A stretch of DNA of 51,741 nucleotides from Acidimicrobiaceae bacterium (GCA_003141815.1 PLNQ01000012.1:1-51741), one strand, 5' to 3'; positions 17,528-26,768 are shown, counted from the stretch's first letter. Numbers and translations: made by a program. The notes: generated from the letters alone by a model not told the origin.

Positions 17528-18001
17528 GTGAACTCCTTCGACATCGCGCACCGCAAGGAAGTGTTCGGTCACTACGCCACCGGTGTGGTTGTGATCACCG
17601 GAGTTTCGCCCGACGGTCCGAGTGGTTTCACCTGTCAGACATTCGGGTCTCTCTCCGTCGACTTGGCGCTGATCTTCTTCGCGGCGTCAACCGCTTCCTC
17701 CTCGTGGCAGCGCATTCGAGAAGTTGGCGTGTTGGGTGTCAATATCTTGAAGGACGATCAAGAGCCACTGGCGCGCGTCTTTGCCGCCAGCGGCACGGAC
17801 AAGTTCTCTGAGGTGAAGTGGTTCCGTGCACCGAACGGTTCTCCCTTTCTCGGAGGGTCGCTCGCGTACCTTGAGGGAACGATCCGTGAAGTGACGAACC
17901 ACGGCGATCACGACATCGTCGTGGCCGAACTCGACTTTGCGTCAACCGAGCCGGGAAACCCGCTGGTCTACTACCGCGGCGGCTATCGCCTTCTCTCCTA
18001 G
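17528..18001 (+). CDS. Flavin reductase domain protein
   Basis: A 157-aa FMN-binding split-barrel protein of the flavin reductase (HpaC/DIM6) family. Such proteins supply reduced flavin to two-component monooxygenases or act as small NAD(P)H:flavin oxidoreductases. Visible signatures are FGHYATGVVVITG at the start, GFTCQTFGSLSVDLALIFF (the FMN-phosphate-binding strand-turn), GVNILKDDQEPLARVFA and the C-terminal PLVYYRGGYRLL. The frame is open back to 17393, but GTG 17528 coincides with the start of homology and has TAGCCT 7 nt upstream. No partner monooxygenase is nearby. Confidence 0.88.
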   Translation: MNSFDIAHRKEVFGHYATGVVVITGVSPDGPSGFTCQTFGSLSVDLALIFFAASTASSSWQRIREVGVLGVNILKDDQEPLARVFAASGTDKFSEVKWFRAPNGSPFLGGSLAYLEGTIREVTNHGDHDIVVAELDFASTEPGNPLVYYRGGYRLLS

Positions 18002-18009
18002 TCGAAGTG

Positions 18010-18036
18010 AGGTCACTACGCTTCGTGGTGTGACCT
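18010..18036. terminator. Strong hairpin after the flavin reductase gene
   Basis: Outer arms AGGTCAC and GTGACCT pair perfectly; inner bases extend the stem to about 11 bp with a 2-nt bulge and a CTT loop. There is no T-run. It may be a T-less terminator or an operator for the 18065 gene. Confidence 0.4.
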
Positions 18037-18064
18037 GCGTGAGCGAGGTGAACGACATTGACAA

Positions 18065-18925
18065 GTGGCGAGCGTGACACTCGCCCTGAAGATCGCGGCC
18101 GTCGTCATCGTTGCCTTAGTGTTGATCGTGGCCGCCCTGCGTTTTCGAAAACTTCGTCGCGACGAGACGCGCGAGATCGCCAAACCACTGGAACGTCGCC
18201 TTGTCGCCCCGCCGCCGTCGCCCTACGCACCGTCGAAGGGTTTTCGATTGCTCGACGCCGCGGGCGAACCCCTCATCCGGCCACCGGTCGAGCGTCCGCG
18301 ACTCGATCCCGAGCGCCGCTACGTGTTCAACGATTCGCCCTTGAGCGACGAAGAGTTCGCGCCGTCGCGCGTACGACACAACAACGACTGGTTCCTCTCG
18401 CGATCGTCACATCGTTCGACTGGTTCGATCGTCACACGCCGAGTGGGCGTCGCCATCCTCACGATCTTGATCGTTGCCGCGTTGGTGGCCTACTACTCCA
18501 GCCACCACTCAAAGGCGATTCCTAAGGGTTCGGCCACGTTCACCACGACGACGCTCGCCACGACAGCGGCCACCACGACGACCACCGTCGCCGTATTTCC
18601 TCCGTCGTTCGTGGCGACGTCCACGAGTGGAGAGGACGCGATCTACAGCGTTCCCGCTTCGAAGTACCGCGTGATGGTGACCGGTTCGCTCGGCGCAACG
18701 TGGGTGGTGTACAACATGGGACCGTCGAACACATTGGAGTGGCAGGGCACCGTCACCAGGGGCCGTAACGAGTTGTTGACGATGACCGGCAACTCTCGGA
18801 TAACGATTGGCTCTCCCTCGAACGCCACGGTCAGTGTCGACGGTCGACCTGTGACCTTTCCAACTCCTCGACCCTCCACCTTGATCCTGGTCTTTAACGC
18901 GGCGGGGGCCAGTCCTACGTCGTAG
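18065..18925 (+). CDS. Two-span membrane protein with RodZ-like (DUF4115) C-terminus
   Basis: A 286-aa membrane protein of unknown function. A first hydrophobic helix covers residues 5-27 (LKIAAVVIVALVLIVAALRF), then comes a charged Pro/Arg-rich loop to about 120, and a second helix at about 126-146 (VGVAILTILIVAALVAYY). A Thr-rich low-complexity linker leads to a C-terminal beta domain with WVVYNMGPSNTLEWQGTVTRG, ITIGSPSNATVSVDGRPV and FPTP, which resembles the DUF4115 domain at the end of RodZ. RodZ links the cell-shape machinery to MreB; this protein lacks the N-terminal HTH, so only the outer domain is shared. It overlaps the convergent oligopeptidase gene by 11 nt. The start is GTG 18065 or 18074. 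Confidence 0.75.
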   Translation: MASVTLALKIAAVVIVALVLIVAALRFRKLRRDETREIAKPLERRLVAPPPSPYAPSKGFRLLDAAGEPLIRPPVERPRLDPERRYVFNDSPLSDEEFAPSRVRHNNDWFLSRSSHRSTGSIVTRRVGVAILTILIVAALVAYYSSHHSKAIPKGSATFTTTTLATTAATTTTTVAVFPPSFVATSTSGEDAIYSVPASKYRVMVTGSLGATWVVYNMGPSNTLEWQGTVTRGRNELLTMTGNSRITIGSPSNATVSVDGRPVTFPTPRPSTLILVFNAAGASPTS

Positions 18926-21077
18926 GCGCGATCTCGTGCAACAGCCACGCGAGCACCTGCGCCTCGTCGCGCCACGCGTCGTAGCGACCCGACACGCCGC
19001 TGTGACCCGCGCCCAACTCGGTCTTTAGTACCGCGCGATTGGACGAATTCGCGTCGCGTAGCGCGAGGACCCATTTCACCGGTTCCCAGAAACCCACGCG
19101 CGAGTCGTTGAGACCTCCCGACGCGTAGAGGTGCGGGTAGACGACAGCCTCGCCGTCGACGTCGGCGCGAACGTTGTCGTAGGGCGAGTAGCTCTTCATT
19201 GTGCGATAACTCGTCGCGCTCGCGTCGGGATTACCCCACTCTTCCCACTCGCCAGCGGTGAGGGGGAGCGACTCGTCGAGCATCGTCGTTACGACGTCGA
19301 CGAAGGGGACTTCGGCCACGACGGCGTGAAAGAGTTCGGGAGCGGAGTTCATCACGGCCCCCATCAAGAGTCCGCCGGCCGACGCGCCTCGCGCGGCGAG
19401 TTGCTCGCTGGTTGTCCAACCCTCTTTGATGAACCAGCGAGCCACGGCGACGAAGTCGCTGAAGGTGGTTGGTTTCTGGGCGAGGCGACCCATCTCATAC
19501 CAGGAGCGACCCATCTCGCCGCCACCTCGTACGTGCGCGACGCCGAAGATCACGCCGCGATCGAGCAACGAGAGAAGTATTGACGAGAACGCGGGGTCGA
19601 TCGAGATCTCGTAACTGCCGTAGCCGGCCAGCAGCAGAGGTGACGGAGATTTCGCTTCGAGGTTGCCGTCGACTCGCACGTTCACGACGTCGCGTCGCGC
19701 GACGACCGAGACCGGTACCTCGACCTCGTCGCTGGCGCGAACCCACAGACGGCCGGTGACGTACTTCGACTCGTCGTACCCACCGAGGACTTGTTGTTGC
19801 TTGCGCACGATCACCTCGCCACTCGCGACGACGACGTCGGCGATGAGTCGTGGCGTCGTGAGTGACGTGATGAGGACGCGGAGTTGGGTGGTGTCGTAGT
19901 TCTGATTCGAAGAGATTGCCACCGTGTTCGGAAAGACCCCACCGTCCACCAAGGACGACCGCACGATCAAGCCCTCACCAAAGGGATCGTCGCCACTGAG
20001 GGTCGCGACGAGGCGCACCGCCGCGCAACCGTTCTCTCGCTCGCTGAGGGCAAGAAAGGACTGGAAGGCGTCGACGCCGTCGAGTCGACAACCCGCGCGC
20101 TCGGGGACGATCTCGCGCCACTCGCCACCGCCGACGAGGCGCGCGACGAGGCGAAAGTCGGTGGCCCCTTCGTTCGTCATCTTCAGCCACCAGCCGCTTC
20201 CCTGAGTGTCAGTGAAGTGTTCGACGCCGTACTCAATGCCGTGACGACGTTCTTCCAGCACAGTCAGGGGACCGGTGGGATCGTTGGCGTCGAGGTAGCG
20301 CACTTCGCTCGTCATCGACGAGTTCATCATCACGACAATCATGGCGTCGTCGCGACTTCGCCCCACGCCCACGATGTACTGCGGATCGTCCTCTTGGTAG
20401 ACCAAGACGTCGCTTTCGGCACTGGTGCCCAGTTCGTGTCGCCAGAGTTGCCACGGACGCGTCGCCTCGTCGATTCGGGTGTAGAAGAAGTGGCGACTGT
20501 CGTTGGCCCAGGCGAAACCGTAGGACACCTCGTCGAGCGCGTCGTCGACCGGGGACTGACCCGCCAGAGGGCGAACCGTAACGTGGTGGTGTTCGGTGCC
20601 CTCAAAGTCGGTACCGACGGCGACCCAGTCGTCGTTGGGACTGAGCGCCAGTACGCCGACCGAGAAGTACTCACTGTTTCCCGCTTCAATATTTTCGTCG
20701 AGAATCACTTGCTCGCCCGCGAGGGTGGTGGCGGGATCTATCACCGGGGGCGTGAGGTCGTCACCGCTCGCCGGCACGCGAGCGCTGATCGGGTAGCTGA
20801 GCCCTTCGCGCGTGCGATCGAAGTACCACCAGTCACCCTTTCGCACCGGTACCGAGATGTCGGTCTCTTCGATTCGATTTTTTATCTCGTTGAAGATTTC
20901 TTCTTCGAGGGGTCTGAGGGGGGCGAGCTCGTGGGCGAGGTAGTCGTTCTCGGCTCGGAGATGGCTCAGGACCTCCTCACTCCCACGGTCCATCAGCCAG
21001 TAGTAGGGATCCACCCTCGTGTCGCCGTGGCGAGTGATGGCGTGGGGTCGTTGGGGCACGGTGGGAGGGTTCAGCAC
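18915..21077 (-). CDS. ptrB: S9 prolyl oligopeptidase family, oligopeptidase B-like
   Basis: Serine peptidase that cleaves small peptides, in the oligopeptidase B group usually after Arg or Lys. The 720-aa protein has an N-terminal beta-propeller (RVDPYYWLMDR at its start) and a C-terminal alpha/beta-hydrolase domain. The triad is visible: Ser in RGASAGGLL (S566), Asp in GGLNDSRV (D658) and His in GAGHSG (H692). The AHVRGGGEMGRSWYEMGR motif typical of the group is present. There is no signal peptide, so it is cytoplasmic. The frame is open to 21173 but would overlap sufB; GTG 21077 starts at the first homologous residues and has CAATGT 6 nt upstream. Confidence 0.92.
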   Translation of the reverse strand: MLNPPTVPQRPHAITRHGDTRVDPYYWLMDRGSEEVLSHLRAENDYLAHELAPLRPLEEEIFNEIKNRIEETDISVPVRKGDWWYFDRTREGLSYPISARVPASGDDLTPPVIDPATTLAGEQVILDENIEAGNSEYFSVGVLALSPNDDWVAVGTDFEGTEHHHVTVRPLAGQSPVDDALDEVSYGFAWANDSRHFFYTRIDEATRPWQLWRHELGTSAESDVLVYQEDDPQYIVGVGRSRDDAMIVVMMNSSMTSEVRYLDANDPTGPLTVLEERRHGIEYGVEHFTDTQGSGWWLKMTNEGATDFRLVARLVGGGEWREIVPERAGCRLDGVDAFQSFLALSERENGCAAVRLVATLSGDDPFGEGLIVRSSLVDGGVFPNTVAISSNQNYDTTQLRVLITSLTTPRLIADVVVASGEVIVRKQQQVLGGYDESKYVTGRLWVRASDEVEVPVSVVARRDVVNVRVDGNLEAKSPSPLLLAGYGSYEISIDPAFSSILLSLLDRGVIFGVAHVRGGGEMGRSWYEMGRLAQKPTTFSDFVAVARWFIKEGWTTSEQLAARGASAGGLLMGAVMNSAPELFHAVVAEVPFVDVVTTMLDESLPLTAGEWEEWGNPDASATSYRTMKSYSPYDNVRADVDGEAVVYPHLYASGGLNDSRVGFWEPVKWVLALRDANSSNRAVLKTELGAGHSGVSGRYDAWRDEAQVLAWLLHEIAPTT

Positions 21078-21124
21078 CCCTCTACATTGCCAGTAATTGT
21101 GGTCTCGAGGGCCTGTTGAGTAAG

Positions 21125-21130
21125 TACTAT
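21125..21130 (+). promoter_or_regulatory. -10 element TACTAT upstream of sufB
   Basis: TACTAT precedes sufB by 29 nt, leaving room for a short 5' UTR that carries the AAAGGAG ribosome site. No recognised SufR or IscR box was seen. Confidence 0.35.
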
Positions 21131-21159
21131 GGACGTAGGGATTATTCCAAAGGAGCGCA

Positions 21160-22560
21160 ATGGCGATAGACAACTTGGACTTCAGCCGTTACCAATTGGG
21201 CTGGTCGGACGACCAGTTACCGGTGTTCAAGCCCAAGAAGGGTCTCAACGAGTCCATCGTGCGTGAGATGTCCGCGATGAAGAACGAAGAGCCGTGGATG
21301 TTGAAGTTCCGCCTGGACTCGTTAAAGCGCTTCGAAAAGAAGCCCATGTTGCCGTGGTTCGCCGATCGCATGCCTGACCTGGACTTCAACGACATTTACT
21401 ACTACGTCAAGCCCACCGATCACCAGGTGAACTCGTGGGAAGACCTTCCCGACGCCATCAAGAACACCTACGAGAAGCTGGGCATCCCCGAAGCGGAGCG
21501 CAAGTACCTGGCGGGCGTCACCGCCCAGTACGAGTCGGAGGTCGTTTTTCACCGCAATCGTGAGGACCTCGAGCGCCTGGGTGTGCTCTTTTGTGACATG
21601 GACACTGCGGTGCGCGAGTACCCCGAGCTCGTTCGCAAGTACTTCGGCACGATCATTCCCCCCAACGACAACAAGTTCGCGGCCCTCAACTCCGCCGTGT
21701 GGAGTGGTGGCTCGTTCATCTACGTACCGCCGGGCGTGAAGGTCGACCAGCCCCTGCAGGCCTACTTCCGTATCAATACCGAGAACATGGGCCAGTTCGA
21801 GCGTACGTTGATCATCGCCGACGTCGGCTCGCAGGTTCACTACGTCGAAGGTTGTTCGGCACCGGTCTACTCGACGGACTCGCTGCACTCGGCCGTCGTG
21901 GAGCTCGTCGCCCTTGAGGGCGCTCGCATCACGTACACGACGATTCAGAACTGGTCGAACAACGTGTACAACTTGGTTACGAAGCGTGCACGCGCCGAGG
22001 CGGAAGCACACGTCGAGTGGATCGACGGCAACATCGGTTCGCGACTGACGATGAAGTACCCGTCGGTCTACTTGATGGGTCCCAAGGCCTCGGGCGAAGT
22101 GCTGTCAGTGGCCTACGCCGGACCTGGCCAAGTCCAAGACGCGGGCGCGAAGATGGTGCACTGCGCCCCCGAGACGACTTCGACGATCATCTCGAAGTCC
22201 ATCTCCAAGGACGGTGGCCTGACCGCGTACCGAGGACTCGTGAAGGTCGAGGAAGGCGCCACGGGTGCGAAGAGCTTCGTGCGCTGCGACGCGTTGATCC
22301 TCGACGAGAAGTCGATCTCGGAGACGCGGCCCTACATGGAGGTCGGCGAGCAGGACGCTTCGATCGGCCACGAGGCCACGGTGTCGAAGATCGGCGACGA
22401 CCAGCTCTTCTATCTCATGAGCCGTGGACTCACTGAGAGCCAGGCCATGGGCATGATCGTGAACGGATTCATCGAACCCGTGACGCGCACGCTGCCCATG
22501 GAGTACGCCGTCGAGTGGTCACGCTTGATCGAACTGCAGATGGAAGGCTCGATCGGCTAA
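21160..22560 (+). CDS. sufB: Fe-S cluster assembly scaffold SufB
   Basis: Scaffold of the SUF system on which sulfur and iron are assembled with SufC and SufD. The 466-aa length is normal. Characteristic segments include [28 protein letters not shown]-like [16 protein letters not shown], and in the beta-helix [20 protein letters not shown], which contains the functional Cys. AAAGGAG precedes the ATG. Unlike the usual sufBDC operon, sufB here stands alone: the next plus-strand suf gene, sufD, is 1.9 kb away behind three intervening genes on both strands. Its stop overlaps the convergent GNAT gene by 4 nt. Confidence 0.97.
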   Translation: MAIDNLDFSRYQLGWSDDQLPVFKPKKGLNESIVREMSAMKNEEPWMLKFRLDSLKRFEKKPMLPWFADRMPDLDFNDIYYYVKPTDHQVNSWEDLPDAIKNTYEKLGIPEAERKYLAGVTAQYESEVVFHRNREDLERLGVLFCDMDTAVREYPELVRKYFGTIIPPNDNKFAALNSAVWSGGSFIYVPPGVKVDQPLQAYFRINTENMGQFERTLIIADVGSQVHYVEGCSAPVYSTDSLHSAVVELVALEGARITYTTIQNWSNNVYNLVTKRARAEAEAHVEWIDGNIGSRLTMKYPSVYLMGPKASGEVLSVAYAGPGQVQDAGAKMVHCAPETTSTIISKSISKDGGLTAYRGLVKVEEGATGAKSFVRCDALILDEKSISETRPYMEVGEQDASIGHEATVSKIGDDQLFYLMSRGLTESQAMGMIVNGFIEPVTRTLPMEYAVEWSRLIELQMEGSIG

Positions 22561-23180
22561 CGAGGTCGTCGCCACATCGTGAACAGCGGTGGACCTTCCC
22601 TGACCGGCTGTAGCGTCTCACGAAGTTCGTAACCGAAACGTCGGTAGTACCCGAGGTTGTCCTCGTTCTGCGTCTCCAAGTAGCCACCGACACCTTCGGC
22701 GTCGGCCTCGGCGAGTCCGTGTTGCATGAGCATCGTGCCCACCCCACTTCGCTGGATAGTGGGTTCGGCCACGAGCAAGTAGAGGTACCAGTGGAGCTCT
22801 TTGGGATGCGACTTGGTAATAGCGGCGAGATATTTGGAGCCATCAGCGAGCGCGCGAGGGCGCCGGTAGAGCGCACGCAGAGTTCCGGGGATTTGGGCAA
22901 GTTGCGTGATCGCCGACTGTGGGTAGCGGTTCGTCGGTAGCCAGAGCGACAAGCCAACGATCGCGTCGGCGTCGTCACGAACCGTCACCAGGCGAGCGCC
23001 TTCGCCCGCGCGGGTGAGGCTGGTGCGAAAGAAGATCGTTAGGCCTCGGTTGCGAAGCCGATCACCGGGCGAGAGAAAACGGAAAAAGGGATCGTTGAAA
23101 AAGGCCCGATTGGCTACCAGGGCCGCGCTCGTAAACTCATTCTTCGTGAGTGTTCGTTCGTCGAGTCGCAGGCCGGTCAT
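22557..23180 (-). CDS. GNAT-family N-acetyltransferase
   Basis: A 207-aa acetyltransferase-fold protein using acetyl-CoA on an unknown substrate. The acetyl-CoA-binding beta-bulge and loop is seen as [18 protein letters not shown] (motif A, with Q-x-x-G-x-G), followed by [18 protein letters not shown] (motif B). The first 60 residues are basic ([16 protein letters not shown]). It interrupts the suf locus between sufB and sufD on the opposite strand and shares CTAA with the sufB stop. TAGGCT lies 8 nt before ATG 23180. Confidence 0.88.
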   Translation of the reverse strand: MTGLRLDERTLTKNEFTSAALVANRAFFNDPFFRFLSPGDRLRNRGLTIFFRTSLTRAGEGARLVTVRDDADAIVGLSLWLPTNRYPQSAITQLAQIPGTLRALYRRPRALADGSKYLAAITKSHPKELHWYLYLLVAEPTIQRSGVGTMLMQHGLAEADAEGVGGYLETQNEDNLGYYRRFGYELRETLQPVREGPPLFTMWRRPR

Positions 23181-23188
23181 TGGTCTGG

Positions 23189-23194
23189 AGCCTA
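23189..23194 (-). promoter_or_regulatory. -10 element TAGGCT for the GNAT gene
   Basis: TAGGCT on the minus strand ends 8 nt before ATG 23180. It is the same hexamer as at 11698 and 15539. Confidence 0.4.
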
Positions 23195-23224
23195 CGACGG
23201 CGAGTGACGTGAAATAATCTCCCT

Positions 23225-23578
23225 ATGGGTATGCGCGAAGAGTGCAAGCACTTCCAAAGTCGAACGTACAAGTCGGGCGAAGTGGCGCGTTTCTGTGTGC
23301 TCGGCAACGCGCCCGATCAACCGTGGTCGTGCCCAGAGAACTGTGTCACGTACGAGCGCCGCTTCGTGGACGTCGGCTGGTCGCACGGCACCCTTGTCGA
23401 TCAGCCCGTCGAGCCGGCGCCGAGTTCGAACGTGCCCATCGAGGATCGTCGCGAAATCTTGGATTCGGCGAGTGACATTGTGAACTCCGTCGCGGCGGAA
23501 CTGCTCGAAGAACGTCGCCAACAACTCGAAAAGCAAGCGGAGAAGGATCGCCGAAAGAAGAAGCGTCGACGTCGTTAG
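23225..23578 (+). CDS. Four-cysteine small protein within the suf locus
   Basis: A 117-aa protein I recognise only as a conserved actinobacterial hypothetical. The N-terminal 50 residues hold four Cys (7, 24, 36, 40) in CKHFQSRTY, FCVLGNAPDQPWSCPENC, a pattern suited to Zn2+ or an Fe-S centre. They are followed by TYERRFVDVGWSHGTLV. The rest is a charged helix ending in a strongly basic tail (RRKKKRRRR), which suggests nucleic-acid or acidic-partner binding. It lies between sufB and sufD on the same strand and shares TTAG with the convergent enoyl-CoA hydratase gene. ATG 23225 and ATG 23231 are both possible starts. Confidence 0.75.
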   Translation: MGMREECKHFQSRTYKSGEVARFCVLGNAPDQPWSCPENCVTYERRFVDVGWSHGTLVDQPVEPAPSSNVPIEDRREILDSASDIVNSVAAELLEERRQQLEKQAEKDRRKKKRRRR

Positions 23579-24402
23579 TCGCCGTTGAAGACGGACGGAC
23601 GTCGCTCAAGGAATGCCGTCATCGCCTCTTTGAGGTCGTTGCTGTGCAGGTACATCGTGTTCCAGCGCGCGACGAAGTCGAGACCCTGCGCCACGCTGCG
23701 CCCGTCGTTCGCCGCCAGGACGGCCTTCGTGCCACGAACGGCCAGGGGGGAGTTGGCCGCGATCTCGTTCGCGATTTCGTACGCGGCCTCCACGACGTCG
23801 TCGCTCGATGTGCCGTGCAAGGAATTGACGAGGCCAATGGTGAGTGCACGCTGGGCGTCGATGTCCTTGCCGGTGAAGGCCAGTTCGGCGACGTGGCCGG
23901 CACTGACGATGCTTGGAAGACGCTGGAGCGTTCCGAGATCAGCGACGATGGCGACCTTTGCTTCGCGCACCGAGAACACGGCGTCACTCGACGCCAGTCG
24001 TATGTCGCTCGCGCTGATGAGGTCGACACCGCCGCCAATGCAGTAGCCGTGCACCGCCGCGATGACGGGAAACGGAAGGTCGGCGATCGACGTGACGGCC
24101 TGTTGGAGTCGTCGAATCGATTCGTACGACTGGGCGTTCGAAGACGCGGCTGACGATTCGGAGTCACTGGCCAGAAAGTCGCCGCCAAACTCCTTGAGGT
24201 CGAGACCGACCGTGAAGTGTGGACCCTTCGCGGCGATGACCAACACGCGAACGTTTGGATCGCTTTCGATTGTGGCGGCCGCAAGCGGGAGATCGCGCCA
24301 GAAGGCACTGCCGAGCGCGTTACGCGCTTCGGGCCGATCGAGCCAGAGCGTGGCGATGTGCCCCTTCATTTCGAGCGTGACGACGGACGACGAAAACTCC
24401 AC
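23575..24402 (-). CDS. Enoyl-CoA hydratase/isomerase family protein
   Basis: A crotonase-fold protein of 275 aa. The oxyanion-hole segments are visible as ATLWLDRPEARNALGSAFW and AKGPHFTVGLDLKEFGG, then AAVHGYCIGGGVDLISASDIRLAS. Family members hydrate or isomerise enoyl-CoAs. The Glu of EAKVAIVADLGTLQRLP and the Asp in VADLGT resemble delta3,5-delta2,4-dienoyl-CoA isomerase, so isomerase activity is possible. GTG 24402 has AAAGGA 5 nt upstream; the longer open frame upstream overlaps the sufD promoter and has no homology. It is divergent from sufD. Confidence 0.9.
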   Translation of the reverse strand: MEFSSSVVTLEMKGHIATLWLDRPEARNALGSAFWRDLPLAAATIESDPNVRVLVIAAKGPHFTVGLDLKEFGGDFLASDSESSAASSNAQSYESIRRLQQAVTSIADLPFPVIAAVHGYCIGGGVDLISASDIRLASSDAVFSVREAKVAIVADLGTLQRLPSIVSAGHVAELAFTGKDIDAQRALTIGLVNSLHGTSSDDVVEAAYEIANEIAANSPLAVRGTKAVLAANDGRSVAQGLDFVARWNTMYLHSNDLKEAMTAFLERRPSVFNGD

Positions 24403-24465
24403 ACGATCCTTTCGAATGATGGTTGAGCATAGAGCGTCACGCGCCGGAGGCTCGCCGGCGCCCGG

Positions 24466-24471
24466 TACACT
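24466..24471 (+). promoter_or_regulatory. -10 element TACACT upstream of sufD
   Basis: TACACT lies 19 nt before ATG 24491 and fits a short-leader transcript for sufD-Rieske-sufC. Confidence 0.35.
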
Positions 24472-24490
24472 GCCTGAGTCCTCCTTCACT

Positions 24491-25732
24491 ATGACTACCT
24501 TCGCTGAATCAGCCTCCACGTTTATTGCCGACCGGCCCGACGCGGCCACCCGACGCCTGGCCTGGTCGCTCTTTGAGGCCACGGGACTGCCCACGACGAG
24601 CGACGAAGTGTGGCGCTACGCGCCGCTCGGCGATCTCGATCTAGAACACTTTGCGGTGCCGAGCGCACCGATGCACTCACCGGACTCGGATTTTGCGGCG
24701 CAACTGGTCCAACGTGCCGGCCTCGTCGTACGCGTCGTCGACGGCTTCTGCGTGAGTACCGGCGACGTCGTCGAGGGGGTCACCGTCGAGATCGACGAAT
24801 CCAGTGAATCCCTCGCGGGTGAGACGCTCCTGCACCGCTACGAGGGCGACACCTTCGCGCTCTTGAACGCTGCCCTGGCGCCGGGCGCGACGGTGATTCG
24901 CGTGGCTGCGGGCGTAAACGTCGCCGAACCCGTGGTCGTGCTGAATGAGTCAACGGCCGGCGCGTCGTTTCCCCGCACGCAAATTGTCCTCGGGCGTGGC
25001 GCCAGCGTCACGGTCGTTGAGTACTTCGAAGGTGGCCGCGACGCGCTCGTCGTTCCCGTCAGCGAGTATCGCCTCGACGACAACGCTTCACTGCAGCTGA
25101 TTACGTACCAGCGTCTCGACTCGACCGCGTGGCACGTGGCGCGCACGACGGGGTTCCTGTCGCGTGACGCGCGACTCCACCAGGCCGTCGTCGGATTGGG
25201 CGCCCACTACGACCGTTCACGCAACGACGCCGAGATGCTCGGCGCGGGCGCGGCCAACGAACTGCGTACGACGTTTCTTGGATCGGGCCATCAGGTTCAC
25301 GACTTTCGCACCCGTCAGTACCATGTGGCACCGCGCACCACATCGACACTGCTGTCGAAGGGCGCGGTCGCGGATCATTCGCGCTCGATCTACACCGGGT
25401 TGATAGAAATTGAGAAGGGCGCGAAGCGCACCGACGCGCGTCAAACGAATCACAACCTCCTCCTCGCACCCAACGCACACGCTGACAGTGTTCCGAACTT
25501 GGACATCCGTGAGAACGACGTCATGTGCGCGCACGCTTCGAGCGTGGGTCCCCTCGACGAACTGCAGCGTTGGTACTTGGAGTCACGCGGGGTGAGTCGA
25601 GACGACGCGCAGCGTCTGTTGATCCAAGGCTTTTTCTACGAGATGCTCTCGGCGCTGCCGAGCGAGTTGGCCGGATTGGTCGAGAGCGACGTGGCCTCGG
25701 TGTTGGCGAGCGTGGCGCAGGTGTCATTGTGA
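24491..25732 (+). CDS. sufD: Fe-S cluster assembly protein SufD
   Basis: SufB paralogue and partner in the SufBC2D scaffold, needed for iron entry. The 413-aa protein has the SufBD beta-helix in its second half: FPRTQIVLGRGASVTVVEYF, then GSGHQVHDFRTRQYHVAP, KGAVADHSRSIYTGLIEI and LLLAPNAHADSVPNLDI. Homology starts at ATG 24491; the longer upstream frame is antisense to the enoyl-CoA hydratase. It is followed by a Rieske gene and sufC through two 4-nt GTGA overlaps, so the three are translationally coupled. sufB is not part of this operon. Confidence 0.95.
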   Translation: MTTFAESASTFIADRPDAATRRLAWSLFEATGLPTTSDEVWRYAPLGDLDLEHFAVPSAPMHSPDSDFAAQLVQRAGLVVRVVDGFCVSTGDVVEGVTVEIDESSESLAGETLLHRYEGDTFALLNAALAPGATVIRVAAGVNVAEPVVVLNESTAGASFPRTQIVLGRGASVTVVEYFEGGRDALVVPVSEYRLDDNASLQLITYQRLDSTAWHVARTTGFLSRDARLHQAVVGLGAHYDRSRNDAEMLGAGAANELRTTFLGSGHQVHDFRTRQYHVAPRTTSTLLSKGAVADHSRSIYTGLIEIEKGAKRTDARQTNHNLLLAPNAHADSVPNLDIRENDVMCAHASSVGPLDELQRWYLESRGVSRDDAQRLLIQGFFYEMLSALPSELAGLVESDVASVLASVAQVSL

Positions 25733-26043
25733 CGATGATCGACATCGGCGCGCTCGAAGACTTCGTGACGGGAATCCCTCGGCAACTCCGCGTCGGGGGC
25801 CGTACTCTCGTCGCCATACGAATCGACGAGACGGTGTACATCTTGGACGACCGCTGCAGCCACGAGGAGTTCAGTTTGTCCGAAGGCGAAGTCGACGTGG
25901 AGACCGCCGAGATCGAGTGCGCGCGTCACGGAGCGATGTTCCGTCTCAGTGACGGCGCGGCCATGGCGTTACCCGCGACGAAGCCGGTAGGGCACTACGA
26001 AGTGCAGAACAACAACGGGCGCCTCGAGGTTTCGGTACCGTGA
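25729..26043 (+). CDS. Rieske-type [2Fe-2S] ferredoxin
   Basis: A 104-aa soluble Rieske domain. Cluster ligands are C43 and H45 in DRCSHEEF, and C64 and H67 in ECARHGAMF, matching C-x-H and C-x2-H. It resembles the non-haem-dioxygenase type ferredoxins found inside actinobacterial suf operons. GTG 25729 overlaps the sufD stop as GTGA, and its own stop overlaps sufC the same way. A role as electron donor to cluster assembly is an inference from position only. Confidence 0.92.
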   Translation: MTMIDIGALEDFVTGIPRQLRVGGRTLVAIRIDETVYILDDRCSHEEFSLSEGEVDVETAEIECARHGAMFRLSDGAAMALPATKPVGHYEVQNNNGRLEVSVP

Positions 26044-26768
26044 GCTCGGAACTGAAGATTGAAGGGCTGCGCGTCGAAGTCGCCGGCAAGGAGGTCCTGA
26101 AGGGCCTCGATCTCATCATGCACTCGGGCGAGGTCCACGCCATCATGGGCCCGAACGGCTCGGGTAAGTCGACCTTGGCCCACGCACTCACCGGCCACCC
26201 GGGTTACCGCGTGCTCGACGGTTCCGTGACCATCGACGGAGTCGAACTCTTGACTATGTCACCCACGGACCGTGCCCGCGAAGGTCTAATGCTGGTGCTG
26301 CAACAGCCCTTCGAGATTCCCGGCGTACGGTCTTTTGATCTGCTCAAGGCCGCGGGCGCCGACTCCACGACGCTTCGCGAGCGCATGCTCGACGAAGCTC
26401 GGCGCATCGAGTTGCCGCCCGAGCTTCTTGATCGCTTCGTCAACGTCGATCTTTCCGGGGGCGAACGTAAACGAGCCGAGATGGTCCAACTCGGCGTCCT
26501 ACGACCCAAGTTCGCTTTGCTAGACGAGATCGACTCAGGCCTCGACGTCGACGCCCTGGACGCCGTCGCGAAGAGACTCACCGCCGCGACCACTGAGTGG
26601 AACTGTGGCGTACTCGCGATCACCCACTTTCGCCGACTACTCCTCGAACTGACGCCCACCATGATTCACGTGATGAGCAACGGTCGCGTGGTGGCCACTG
26701 GCGGCCCGGAGCTCGCCGTGACGCTCGAGCGCGACGGGTACGAGACCTTTCGCGATGCCTCCGCCTGA
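26040..26768 (+). CDS. sufC: Fe-S assembly ATPase SufC (copy 1)
   Basis: ABC ATPase that drives conformational change of SufB-SufD. The 242-aa protein has Walker A GPNGSGKST (37-45), a Q-loop region LVLQQPFEIPG, signature LSGGERKRAEM, Walker B with FALLDEIDSGLD and the H-loop AITHFRRLL. No transmembrane segment is present. GTG 26040 overlaps the Rieske stop as GTGA. A second full-length SufC is encoded at 29902-30660 on the other strand; this copy is slightly shorter and deviates at the Q-loop, where LVLQQPFEIPG replaces the more usual LAFQYP. Confidence 0.94.
   Translation: MSSELKIEGLRVEVAGKEVLKGLDLIMHSGEVHAIMGPNGSGKSTLAHALTGHPGYRVLDGSVTIDGVELLTMSPTDRAREGLMLVLQQPFEIPGVRSFDLLKAAGADSTTLRERMLDEARRIELPPELLDRFVNVDLSGGERKRAEMVQLGVLRPKFALLDEIDSGLDVDALDAVAKRLTAATTEWNCGVLAITHFRRLLLELTPTMIHVMSNGRVVATGGPELAVTLERDGYETFRDASA

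Noticed and set aside
19884..21119. 411-codon open frame antisense to the S9 oligopeptidase
   Set aside because: The oligopeptidase has an intact triad and propeller. The antisense translation has no recognisable domain.
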